NCBI GenBank assembly: GCA_037974965.1 | Contig: JBBPFI010000015.1 | Span: forward strand, 469,001-533,000 | Direction of reading: 5' to 3' | Source: Dacryopinax spathularia | Taxonomy: Eukaryota > Basidiomycota > Dacrymycetes > Dacrymycetales > Dacrymycetaceae | DNA length: 64,000 bases | Program-made: the position numbers and the translations under genes | Shown: positions 34,757 to 45,626 of the stretch, piece by piece | How the letters are laid out: the number at the start of each line of letters is the position of its first letter | Position numbering within the stretch: the stretch's first letter is position 1 | Notes under the pieces: model-generated | Seen by the model: only the letters and a program-made list of their open reading frames with translations | Told to the model about the DNA's origin: nothing | The model's database searches: none

Positions 34757-35023
34757 TCACAATTCCTGGTCAACGACCAGGTCTTTCTGGACAACGTTAG
34801 TTGGAGGGACCTCAAGGGTCTTGATGCGGTCCTTCAGCGCTGCTCTCTCGGCTTTGTTCGGCGCTACCTGGTCGCTGAGCGCTTTGAGTTGAGACGCATA
34901 CGTTAGGTTGGTAAGGAGTAGCTCATCCACGCGACTCTGTAACTCCAGATAGTCAAAACATACCTTGCTCCCACAAAAGCAAGTCGCTTTATAAACCATA
35001 TCCAAGCGAAACATAAGAGTCAC
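34757..35023 (-). CDS. Small coiled-coil ORF, family unknown
   Basis: The supported part reads YLELQSRVDELLLTNLTYAS, QLKALSDQVAPNKAERAALK, then DRIKTLEVPPTNVVQKDL, stop at 34757, only 68 bp from the convergent coatomer zeta stop. Heptad spacing of leucines suggests a short coiled coil, and the even codon use suggests real coding. The 5' end is unsettled. An open frame reaches an ATG at 35023, but GTGAGT and GTATGT donors nearby suggest one or two small exons upstream, possibly starting at the ATG near 35062. I do not recognise the family; a small subunit of a larger complex would be typical. Confidence 0.5.
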   Translation of the reverse strand: MTLMFRLDMVYKATCFCGSKVCFDYLELQSRVDELLLTNLTYASQLKALSDQVAPNKAERAALKDRIKTLEVPPTNVVQKDLVVDQEL

Positions 35024-35222
35024 ACAGCCAACAACTCACCTCCTATTCGCACGCGCCCGACATGGTAACTCCGCCGAACAAACTTCTAATTAGGAGTGGG
35101 TCGCAACCTGCAGCCGTGATGATCCAAATCGGAATCACAGGGTCAAACGACAATCGACTCATCATAAACGTATTGTACCAAGCGACTCACAACCGACTCA
35201 TGACCGATCGAGCATACACACC

Positions 35223-37511
35223 TCATCCAATCCGGCGGGGCACATCGGCCAACTCTTGCTCCAACTCAGCGATCCTCCTGTCCCTACGCTCCACCCGCTT
35301 CTCCAACAGCTCGATCCGGCCTTGCAGGTCCTTGATGACCGCCGGCATCGACTTCAACGTCTCAACCACCGAGTTAGAGACGGCAGGAGAGCCCCTCTGG
35401 CTATTCTGCCGCTGTTGAGGGTTGGGAGGCAGAGGCCGTGCCGACGCAGAACGTGGGGGAGACGGCACAGGAGCTGGGAGCGTTGGGTGCGGTGGTGACT
35501 GGCCGTAGAATTGCTGGGTTCCCGGAAGAGGCGTAGGGACCGGAGGCCATAGACTAGTACTCTGACCCTGTGTCGACGCAGAACCTGGGGGAGACGGCAC
35601 AGGAGCTGGGAGCGTTGGGTGCGGTGGTGGCTGGCCGTACGATTGCTGGGCTCCCGGAAGAGGCGTAGGGACCGGAGGCCATAGACCAGTACTCTGACCC
35701 TGTGCCGACGCAGAACCTGGGGGAAGCGGCACAGGAGCTGGGAGCGTTGGGTGCGGTGGCTGGCCGTACGATTGCTGGGCTCCCGGAAGAGGCGTAGGGA
35801 CCGGAGGCCATAGACCAGTACTCTGACCCTGTGCCGACGTAGAACCTGGGGGAGGCGGCACAGGAGCTGGGAGCGTTGGGTGCGGTGGTGACTGGCCGTA
35901 CGATTGCTGGGTTCCCGGAAGAGGCGTAGGGACCGGAGGCCATAGACCAGTACTCTGACCCTGCAGAGGGAGCACGTATTGCTCAGTCGGCGGATGCGTC
36001 TCTTGCTGCTTCTGGTATGCATAAGGTTGAGGAGAGGGAGAGAGAGAAGGCCTCGGCATGGGGGTGGTCGAGGGGAACGAGGGGAACTGCATAGAGCTGG
36101 ACTGTCCCAGGTTAGCCGGGGGTCCGAAGGATGTTGGTGTCCAGCCTCGAGAGATATCCTGTCCCGGAGGCATAGGAGGCTGCAGGCTCTGGAGGCTATT
36201 TCTCGGTGTGGGCATGCTCCAGCTATCCTGCGAATTCATTCCGGGCTGCGGCATCTGTGGAACCTGTCCAGCACTGAACGACTGGCTGTGCGGGCGGGGA
36301 AGAGGCGAATGACTTCGACTCAGATTGCCATGACCGGGCATCGATGTTGCCAGAGATAGGCTTGAGAGCGAGTCGGAGATGCTGCTAGTAGAATCATAGC
36401 TCGATAATTGGGCCATAGAGGGTCGAGGGACGTGGTGCGAGGAGAGACTGTGCGAACTCGATATGTCGTACATCGTTACGGGCCGCTGACCTCTGACAGG
36501 CATCGTATCCGGTCGTCGAAGATCAGTGGCAGCACCACCGAACTCGTCGTATTCATCAATGACGGCGTCTCTGCGTGGTGTGGGAAGTCGTGGAGCCGTT
36601 GAAGGACCCCCTTCGTATGGCGCCTGGTACAGCTCCAATGAGGCGAGAGAGCCAGACTGCCGCAGGCTCTGTACTGTGGTCGCATCGGAGGCTACTCGCG
36701 GCCTCCCAGAAATACCGTTGACAGAACCAGCAGAGACAGACGCTGGACCACCGGCACGTAGCGAAGCCGGTAGGTCTACAGGATCTATGCCTGAACCTGA
36801 GCCTGTCGAGACATTCAGGATAGAGGCAGGCGCCTTGTTCTTCTTAGGAGGAGGTTTCTCCTGCAGACGGCGTTAGCACGCTCTTCTACACAGGTGAGAT
36901 CCGACGTACGTTCAGCCAGTATGTCATTTCCAGGTACACCTCGCCCTGGTACCGATCCTTATTCGTGATGGTATACCAGTCTGGTGTTACGTAAATGGTT
37001 GGTTCGCGCATAGCAGAGACTCTTACGAACCATCCTGTTCTCCTTTTGACATAACAGTATCCAGTTCAACCGTACCCTCCCCAATGAACTCCGGTTCCCG
37101 CGGATCGTCCGCAAAGACCTGTATACGAAGCGACTTGCCGCCTTTCACCTTCGGCGCCTTCTCTTTCTTTGGCGTCGCGTCCTTGGGCGGTGGTTCGGGT
37201 ACATCCTCATCCTCTCTCGACTTAGTTTTGGCAAGAATGTCATCGACATCCTCCAACACGGGGAAACGGATCTCCTCGTCCCACTCTGGGTGTTGCCCAC
37301 CGCGCTTAACGGCCTTGGTGCGTTTCGAGGTGCCGTTCATTGTCACCGTGCAGTACGGGTCTTGCTTTCCGATATGTCGCTTGTTGGGCAAGTTTCGCTA
37401 GAAGCAACACCATCAGACGCTTGTCAACGCGTCTAGCCCTCATTTACGTACTGCTTTGAGGACGACAACGATCAAGGTGCCGAGCACCTTCTCGGTGGCC
37501 GCAGACGCCAT
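35223..37511 (-). CDS. INN1: C2-domain cytokinesis protein, Inn1/Fic1-like
   Basis: Start MASAATEKVLGTLIVVVLKA at 37511. A GTACGT intron leads to RNLPNKRHIGKQDPYCTVTM, an N-terminal C2 domain that also includes RTKAVKRGGQHPEWDEEIRF, LRIQVFADDPREPEFIGEG and YQGEVYLEMTYWL. The remaining ~540 of about 700 residues are Pro/Ser/Gln-rich and disordered. They include four tandem 44-residue units (LWPPVPTPLPG, QQSYGQ, HPTLPAPVP) and finish with a coiled coil (LQGRIELLEKRVERRDRRIA). This architecture, an N-terminal C2 followed by PxxP-rich tail, is that of yeast Inn1 and fission-yeast Fic1, which link the actomyosin ring to septum formation through SH3 partners such as Hof1/Cdc15. The PxxP motifs in each repeat would be multivalent SH3 ligands (inference). 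Confidence 0.8.
35449..35966. repeat. Coding tandem repeat, 132 bp unit, about four copies
   Basis: Copies begin near 35449, 35581, 35713 and 35842. Units are 132, 132 and 129 bp plus a last near-complete copy, highly similar to each other. The 129 bp unit lost one codon, so the reading frame of the C2 protein is kept throughout. Near identity suggests recent expansion or ongoing homogenisation. Confidence 0.9.
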
Positions 37512-37859
37512 GATGGAATGCCAGCGCGTGTGGGCCCGTTGCGCGGGTACTCAGCGGTGATGACAGTACTTGTTCAACTGTACAAACCAGACCAATTCGA
37601 GAGCAGCTTCAAGATGTCACCTCGCAACACAGCGTGCTCGAGCTGGTTGTCGCAGCCAAGACAGCGCCTCGGTGGGGGTCAGCGCCAAAAGCCGAATCCA
37701 AATGGGCGCGGCGGGACACCGCCACCCTCCAACACGCTGTCATCGCGTTCGACGCGTCGATGTCAGCTCGTTCGCAGCACGTTCACTCACTGCGCGCTGC
37801 GGTTGAAAGGTATATATTTTATATTGGTATCATGCTGTACAAAACGCCTACAGGAACTG

Positions 37860-38926
37860 CTATGATGATGCGTCCTTCTCATTGCTCGAATCTCCTCGCG
37901 CCGACTTCAGGGCCCGCAGCACAATCTCGTAACACCACATCGTAAGGGCGCTGTTGGGCGCTGCCTTGATCAGACTGACGCCGAGCCCTCTATACAGCCC
38001 CCGCAACCCCTCACGGCGTACAATGGCGCTCACGCCTTCGTAGACGGCGATGTCCTTCTGGAGATACCTTTCCCGTGTGGGTCCCTGGACTTGCAGTCGC
38101 TTCCGGATGAGGTCCAAGGGGAAAACACCCGTCTTCGCTACGGTACTGGCGAGACCACCAGCGACAGCGGACTCGTATCCGGAGAAGGAGAGCGCGCCAG
38201 TTTCGTTACGCCGAGTGAGGAAGGCGCGTGTTGGTTCGTACGTCGCGAAGAACAGGCCCATGTAAGGGATGATCTGACCAACGCCGGCGGTCACGCCTCT
38301 GAAGAAGCCAGGTATGCCTTCAGTCTGGTAGATCGTCCGTATGGCATGTGGCATAGATCGATATATGCGCATGTCTCCGTTGCCTTGGGCAGCGAAACGC
38401 GTTCGCATGAGGTCCAACGGATATGTTACGAACGTCGCGACCGCGCCGGCCGAACCGCCAGCCACGAAGTCTTGCGCCGACCGAGGTATGCCAAGGCTGG
38501 TAAGAGCGACATGCGTTGTCCGATAGGTGTAGAACTGGGCAGCGCCGTATGTGAGATACAGCAGTTCGGCGGGTATGTTGCCCTTCCATAGCCCGGTTAT
38601 GCCTTCTTCTTGCACGATGGTCGACATCGTGTGGACGATGCCACGATAAGTGGGTGGAGTGGCCGCATCTCGTGCATGATGTTGCAGCTGTAGCCGGATT
38701 TTGACAACATCCAATGGTGCGATAATAAAGCTATTTCTTGTCGTCAGCGCATGAGAATAGGCCCGAGTTTCATCATGCGCACCGGGATATGACCCCAGCA
38801 GTCGACCCAGCAATTACGACGTCCCAGTTCGAGCTCTATGTTGGCACGCTCAGTGATTGCTTGACAGTCCACTGATCTTTGCAAACGTACCTTGTCCGAA
38901 TCCTCCTTTCCGGCTGCCCTTGGCAT
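37860..38926 (-). CDS. TPC1: Mitochondrial thiamine pyrophosphate carrier
   Basis: Six-helix carrier of the SLC25 family in the inner mitochondrial membrane. Exon 1 encodes [12 protein letters not shown] from 38926. Exon 2 gives [14 protein letters not shown], and exon 3 continues [20 protein letters not shown]. Three carrier signatures are visible: [24 protein letters not shown] and [15 protein letters not shown]. The linking helices carry [60 protein letters not shown] and [20 protein letters not shown]. The combination [12 protein letters not shown], YGAxQFxTY and [11 protein letters not shown] is that of yeast Tpc1 orthologues. About 317-330 residues, normal for the family. Other carriers of the coenzyme A or deoxynucleotide group are the main alternative. 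Stop at 37860. Confidence 0.88.
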
Positions 38927-41900
38927 CCCCTGCCAATCAACACGAAGAACCTATCGATAATGGCGAAATATCAGATCGCTGGAGAGACTGAAACGATAGT
39001 TCAGCATATGGACTGAAGGACAATACGCTTTCCGAAGCAGATCATGGCAGCCCAGTGCCAGAGAACGAAATCTGGCGCACGATATTTTGGTTTTCAGCGC
39101 GCGTAACGTCACTAACCGCTCGCCGGCGCCGATGTCCTAAACGCCGATATTTTGCGCTCGACATTCAGTTTGCACGCATCCTGCTGCTTCTTTCTTCTTG
39201 TCGACTGCCATTGTGCAACGAACTCCTTTGAATCTCCGTGTATGGCTTGCCCATCGACAAGATCTTCTCTGCTAATGGGTGACAACCTCTTATGGCCACG
39301 TCCTGTGACGCACAACGTGCTTCAGAGCGTCCGCCTCGCTGTTCTGCGCACACTAGCTGTCTTCTGGCGAGCGCAACATCCTGTTGCCTGGGTTGAACCT
39401 GGTCCTACCGAATCTAGGTCGCTGACAGACCCCTTCCAGCCCTGTATACTCTCTTGGTATCCTATCCGGACTTCTAGCACCCTGAGGGCATGGTCTGCCT
39501 GCCGCTCGGCAAGACAACGCTGGACAAGCATGGCTACGCACACCATGCATGGGGACATGTGGACGAAAATCTCTAATGACGATCAATGTCATTTGACCAC
39601 TATCTTTCAAGGAGATGAAATGAATTACACGGGGCCTGCCGAACGTCTTTCTGACTGTCACCTGTCTGGCTGCCTTCGACTATCACATGGCTGACTCCCT
39701 AACTGCAATCCCACGACGGTTCTCTCACCTCGCCGCCAACCTACTGCAAAAGAGACTGTCGACCCTTGGGAACGTAACAAGTTGTGTGGAGCGCGATGAA
39801 TTTGCAGGCGCTAGGACACAGCGTGCTCGAAAGTTCGTAAAAGTGAAGAAGAGGAGAAATCCTGTCGGGCTCTTAGTCCAGCGACGAACTGCGCCCTGCG
39901 CCTGGCTCAATCCCAACGTGCAAACCCTGGCAACTCGACTGGACATTGTGCGATCCGGCCCCAGAAAGGCAGCATATAGTATCCATTTCTTCGCAATATT
40001 GAACGCCCTCGTTATTCCCATGCTCATGTTCGGACTAAGCTCCTCCGCTGGACTGGATCAACAACTACAGTCCGTATGGATGGACTATCACCTGCAAGTT
40101 TGCCTCGGAAAATATGCAACTGTGTTCCGTAGTCGCGGTAAACCAAGCCTGCCCATAAGACGCGCCTAGGCCTGGACCATCCTCTTGTCTCCCCGTCCCA
40201 GACGCAGTCTCAACACCTCCCAACCCGCACCCTCACGAAAGTATCAGAACGTCCCAACAAGCCATACGTTCGCTGGCTGACGTGACTGATGGGTCTGGTC
40301 TGGTAACGAACGACCGATCCAACCGAACCGAACAACGCCCCACACCCTTGATGGAGGCGTGCCTTACGCCCGTGTATCCTCCAAGTTCGCGCTCGTCGCT
40401 TGATGATGCATGGGGACGACCCCGCAGAAGACTCGCTGTCTTCCTGATGCGCAGCACCCGCATTCAGGATGCGGAATGAAAGATGCACCCCATCTTCTTT
40501 TGAGTGGTGGGACATGACATGACACATATGCTGGAACGTACTAGAGGAGAGAGACGGCTGGCAACCTGTGCTGGAGGTCTGCCTCGTGTTGATGCCGTTC
40601 TGCGCCAGGCAAAGGTAGCACGTTGTCGTTCCCAAGGCTACTCTTCAGCGAACCCATGCGGCCACAATCAGGTATCATGTCACCTGACTTGCCCAGCTAA
40701 CCCATCTCAGCGCCAGATGCGACTGATAGGGAGAAACGTGATGTTTTGGTAAAGAGCGATCGAGGAGGCTTCGAAGGAGTTTCTGTACAGAAAACCGGAG
40801 GAAGCGCAAGCGTAAGATCCGGGATCTTCAATCTCTGGGATCTGAGAGCGAGTCGGGGCTTGTTGTGAACCGAACCGGCGTAGGGAGCGAGGAACTTGAT
40901 TTTGGCAAGAACGGGCTGAAGGGGCAAATCGCCAGATTGCCTAAAGTGGGCAGGATAATCTTCGAGTTGCCTAAAACTGTGCTCGGAGGAGCAGTCCGAG
41001 CGGAGTGCGAATTCCTGTTTTGGTCCACGACAAGATCCAAGCAGTAGCAGTAGTTGCGAGGTTCTGGCAAAAGTGATTAATTTGTTCGGTTGCGAGGACA
41101 AGCAAGTTGCAGGACGGCATGAGCTGGTCAATGGACGGTAGCAGGCGTTGACGACTGCAGGTGAAATCAGTGGATGCTCAACAGAAGAACGAGACTAGCC
41201 CGGCACGCCAAATTGCCCGGCATCGTGCATGGGTACAGTACGCACGTACGGTAACGCACTCAGCACCCAGACCCAGCATTAGTGTAACCCCTTCTTCGGT
41301 TCATCAATCAGCTACACAGCAGCAGCACGTCATACGACGTAGTGTGCCTAGTAGCGCAAGAAACAGGCAGAAGAACGTTGCAAGAGGGCGCCGCGGCCGT
41401 AAGTAGGGTTGTCTTACGTAGTTGACGAGCCCTTGCTGAATGCTGATTTGGCAGGGCATCGTACGAGGACCAGTTCCTGCGGCGGGAAAACGGCTAGCGC
41501 GAAAGCGGATCGCTGAATTCACGCAGCCGCCGGCTTTTGCGGGAGCCACCGCCGTGCGATGAAAGCGAAAGGCCGCGGCCTCGCACCGGGTTTGCGTGCA
41601 TAAAGACGAAGAGGGTAATTGTATGTATGCGCATGCTGTATGCTACTTGAGCGAGAAGCCGCGCCGCCCAAGATCAGTGGTACGAATGGTCGGCGCCTGC
41701 GGGAGTCTCGCATTGATCGCTTGGATGGGGCCAGTCAGCAGCATGCAGGCGATGCGAGAATATACAGACGGCTCATGATGGTGGAATGGGGATAGGGAGT
41801 CATGACTACGCCCTCTATTTTGGTCGTGCGGGGCAGTCGGCGACGGCCAGGGGCGTGGGGCGTATGGGGCACAGCATCGAAGGAGCATATACGAACGCAT

Positions 41901-43675
41901 CGCTGAAAGGAGCGATCACCGCCGGAGGAGGAAGGTGACCAGAAATGCATCGGGTCATCGGCTTGGCTCCTTTACCGGCTTCCCTAGAAGCGGTGCGCTT
42001 CTGTGCTCTTCCCGCGCGCAAGCCGTGTTCGATTCTTCGCGATTGTGATTTTCTGAACCCGGCTCGGGCACCGACTTTCCCGAAATAGCACCCGGGTAGG
42101 GGTGCTATCACAGCCTGGGCGATCTTGGAGAAGCGCCAGCAGGGATCGAACAAAAGCAGCGCTTCCCCGTTGAGCGGAGTCGGCATCATCATCGTCCCGT
42201 TATCGACGTTGAGGCGGATGACTGTTCCCCGAATAAAGTAGCTGAATAGGAGCGATCTCCTCTCTGGCGCGCGAGATCGACGACGAGACACGACGCGGAC
42301 ACGTGTGCCGACGTGCCAGCGATAACCCCTTTCGACGGTGCGTACGTAGCATAGCGCTGCTGCGCCGGGAGCTGTCCGAGCTGTGGAAAGCGAGTAGAAA
42401 CTGCTAGTGCGCTAGGGGTGCATGGTCACACCACATCACGCCCCTGGCCGTATTAGGCGGTACTGGCTCAGGTGAGATCCCGGGTCCCTGTCTTCTAATG
42501 AGCCCATTACGCCTATCTTGCATATACATGCACGTATGCCTCCACGTCCGACCAGATTTCGCTGTGAGCCACAAGGTCATTGTCAATATGTCTCGGATGG
42601 ACGTCCTTCTTTTGCGCCATCAGTATTCCATCTGGCGTCGGAAGCCGGGACTGGAATGGGAGCAGTTCAGGGAGCCGGTTAGGCTGTTGATGCTGATTCC
42701 CTATTCATTGTGGCGAGGGTCGTTGTAAATTACGGGCTCGGGGGCCTGACAGCGGCACGCCGGCTGTGCACGTGCTGCGATCCTGGGCAGGGATGAGATG
42801 CGGCAGCGGCGGCATCGTTGAGCGGCGGAGAACAAAACGGGACTGTTCGATTACGAGATGGCTACTTTGACGGTGAGAGAAGCGAAGCTGGGCTGCTTCC
42901 GCTGATAATACGGAGTGATGGGCCGGAGAAGACGGCCTGATGGAGGCGAAGATGCAGCTGTTTGGGGTGTGACAGGGAAGAAGAATGAAAGGCCAAGCGA
43001 GGTTTACGTTGCTTGTGTGTGTGTGAGAAGAAGGAGGTGGCACGGTGGGAGGATGTTATGCGTTGTAGGATAGGATGGATGGGTTATGCCCAGCAGACGG
43101 TTAGGAAGGGAGAGAAGCGAGCGGGGAAGCCGGACTGTCGGCGGCGTAGGCTGGATCGGGAGGGTGCGAGAGTGGGAAAAGGGACCCCTTCGCTGGAGCT
43201 GACCGAAATGGGCAGTGGGATTGCAGAGAGCGTGCCGAGTTGGAAGACGGGGGAAGGCCGGGGTGTCCGTTTTGGACTGAGGAATGTACGGTATGCAACC
43301 CAACCCTAGACCAACCAGTCCCGCCCCCTTCCCTTCCTCGATCGTGACTGCAGCCATGGCTCCTCCCCCCTTCTCCCCCCCTTACACAGGCAGTCACAGA
43401 CCCACCTGCTTGGCCTTTCATATACCATCCCCTTCTCCCCCTCCGCCTCGCCTACTCCCCCCTCCCCTCCTCGTCCCCACCCGCTGCTGCCCGTTCCCCC
43501 GTCGGCAGTTGCAATATTTGGCCAATTTGGAGACATAGTTGACGTGGCCTCCCCCAACCACGCAACTCACCGCGGTGTGACTGTTACCCCATCCTCCCAT
43601 CCTCCCGCCAGTCTTGTATAAAGTCATACCCTCTTCTGGCACCTCGGCTTGTACCCACCGCACAAGTGATCAAGC
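38927..43675. other. Long gene-free stretch (4.7 kb)
   Basis: No frame here has a recognisable domain, and I could not chain exons. The largest frames (plus 39152-39694 and 39687-40169) lack coding character. From about 43220 to 43610 the plus strand is strongly pyrimidine-rich, leading to a TATA element before the ACT-domain gene. Unusually long for this compact genome; long promoter, non-coding RNA or decayed element are all possible. Confidence 0.5.
43617..43622 (+). promoter_or_regulatory. TATA box of the ACT-domain gene
   Basis: TATAAA, 59 bp before the ATG at 43676, after a C-rich pyrimidine tract. Spacing fits a short 5' leader of about 30 nucleotides. Confidence 0.55.
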
Positions 43676-45626
43676 ATGCCCTCCGCCGGAGACTTCCAAT
43701 ACCCCTACTACAGCCCACCCTCCACTCCAGACGGGCCCTCCATGTCTCGCTCACGGGCAAGCTCGCTTTCGTACATGATGTATCCCGGTGCACCGAGCCA
43801 TCAGTCACCGTCAGCGGGGACGATCAACCTCTCGGAGAACCAGACGACACTGACGATCCTACCGACGACCCTCTCGCTCGTGAACATCCCCCGCCAACGA
43901 GCAGTACAGGGAGAGGTGTGCAACCGCATCGTCAGCAACCTCCTCTCCTCCGTAGAGAGCGCAGAGTTCCTCGCCATCGTCGCGAACGAGCTCGAACTCT
44001 CCATCTACGCGGATGCGGAGACGATCAGGCGCACAAAGCTAATCAAGATGGCGAAGAAAGAGCACCGCCTTTCGCGTGACTCGGCGCAGGCTCGCAAGCC
44101 TGGCTGGAAGCCGATGGAGTACTCGTCTAAGAGGTGGAGTGTGCTGCAGGTAGACACGCATGATGATGAGGGTACGCCTGGAGCAGTAGCATGTTGTATG
44201 CGCACATACTCACACACCTGTCGTCGCAGATGCCGGCACACGCATCCACCAGATCTCGTCATGCCTCAGCTCAGCCTCCATCCCCATCCTCTTCGTCTCC
44301 TCCCACAGTGCTGACTTCGTCCTCGTCAAGTCCAGTCTCCTGCCCGACGTCGTCCGTCGACTCCGGAAAGAAGGGTTCAGCATCTACGACGAGCACGGCC
44401 ACTCGCCATACCTCTTCCCGGCGAGTGGGACGAGACATGAGACAGGGGAAGACGTGATCGTTCCGCCCCTAACGCTGGATGAGCAGTTTGCCGGTCTCTC
44501 CCCTGTCAGCGAATGCTGCGAGTGCGACTGTGTCGGCAGCCCGGCTGTGTCATCCTGCCCGTCGATGAGCACGCTGAAGGGCGCCGAGTACTACGTCAAC
44601 CCTATTCGAGGGAGCATTGCCTGCGTTGGCCTGGGAGAGGAGTATTGTGCCCAGTGGCTGCTGAAGATCATCAAGCTGGTTGCATTCGCCCACGAGATCC
44701 TGCTGGACACCGACCGTCGCGGCCGTTCAAGGCGTCCTCGTTCCAGCTCGTCAGCATCGGAGATCCAGCGGTCGGCCGAGTTCGAGCTTGCCGACTTGTT
44801 GGCTGAGGATGCACCGAGTGATGGGAGCAGCAGTTCAAGCAGTGGAGGGGTGAGCGAGCAGGAAGGAGGGTGGTCAGACGGATGTGAGATGGAGGAAGAG
44901 TACGATTCGGACGAATCGTCTTCCTCTCGCTCGTCGCGCAACTCCTCGCTGTCCATGCCCACGGCTTCGCCATCTTCGTCCATGTCCTCCATCCAGCACA
45001 CGCATCCCCCACTCCGGATGCCCATGACCCCGCCGCACAACAGTCCCGAGCGTCCGCGTCCATCGCCAGTCCAGCACATCCACGCCAGCCCGACACCAGC
45101 GACCAGGCAGCGTTCCGTCTCCGCTCCTCAAGCAGTCCACCCCGCCATCCTAGCCCTTCCTTTCTTCTCCTTTATCCGCACACGCGGCGCTACCTCGCTC
45201 ACCGCAAGCACCCGCGTGCTGACCAAGCTGTTCAGAGCGGACGAGCGGTACATGGTCATGAGTGCCGGCGAGCTGGAGGCATACGAAGAGGACGGAGAGC
45301 AGGATGACGATGATTCCTCTATCTACATGCCGCCACGGGCACCAAGCGAGGGGTTCGAGGCGCTTCGCGGACCATTACGGTGCTTGCAGATCGACTTTTC
45401 CGCTCATGGACTTGGTACGTCCCCTCCCCCCATTTTACAGCTGCATATATGCTAATGCTTGCATTCTTGTATTGTAGACAAAGTAGGCCTAGCAAACCGG
45501 ATCTCCGACGCCCTCCTCGGAGCGCAGATCAACCACCTGTACACCTCCACGCTACGCACAGCGAACGTCTTCGTAACAGAGCCAAACTTTGCCGCGGCCC
45601 GAGCAGCGCTGAACGAGCTCATGTGA
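43676..45626 (+). CDS. CASTOR-type ACT-domain protein (probable amino-acid sensor)
   Basis: Start MPSAGDFQYPYYSPPSTPDG at 43676; about 600 residues in three exons. After a Ser-rich head comes TLTILPTTLSLVNIPRQRAV, typical of the first ACT-like unit of CASTOR/GATS-like proteins, then FLAIVANELELSIYADAETI. Following a GTACGC intron, DAGTRIHQISSCLSSASIPI and LFVSSHSADFVLVKSSLLPD form the ACT ligand-binding segment. A long Ser/Glu-rich insert (residues ~330-450) separates a second unit: HPAILALPFFSFIRTRGATS, LTKLFRADERYMVMSAGELE, LRCLQIDFSAHGLDKVGLAN and NHLYTSTLRTANVFVTEPNF, stop at 45626. CASTOR proteins bind arginine and act upstream of TORC1 in animals. In fungi the role is not established, so sensing is inference. 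The gene stands alone between two multi-kilobase gene-free stretches. Confidence 0.75.

Noticed and set aside
35449-35966. Possible CRISPR-like array
   Set aside because: Direct tandem coding repeats without spacers in a eukaryote; explained by the protein.
35354-36022. 222-codon and 129-codon alternative frames over the C2 protein repeats
   Set aside because: They exist only because a 132 bp repeat is open in several frames; the sense frame continues into the C2 domain.
39152-40169. Two plus-strand frames of 160-180 codons
   Set aside because: No recognisable domain, poor amino-acid composition for a protein, no consistent splice extension.
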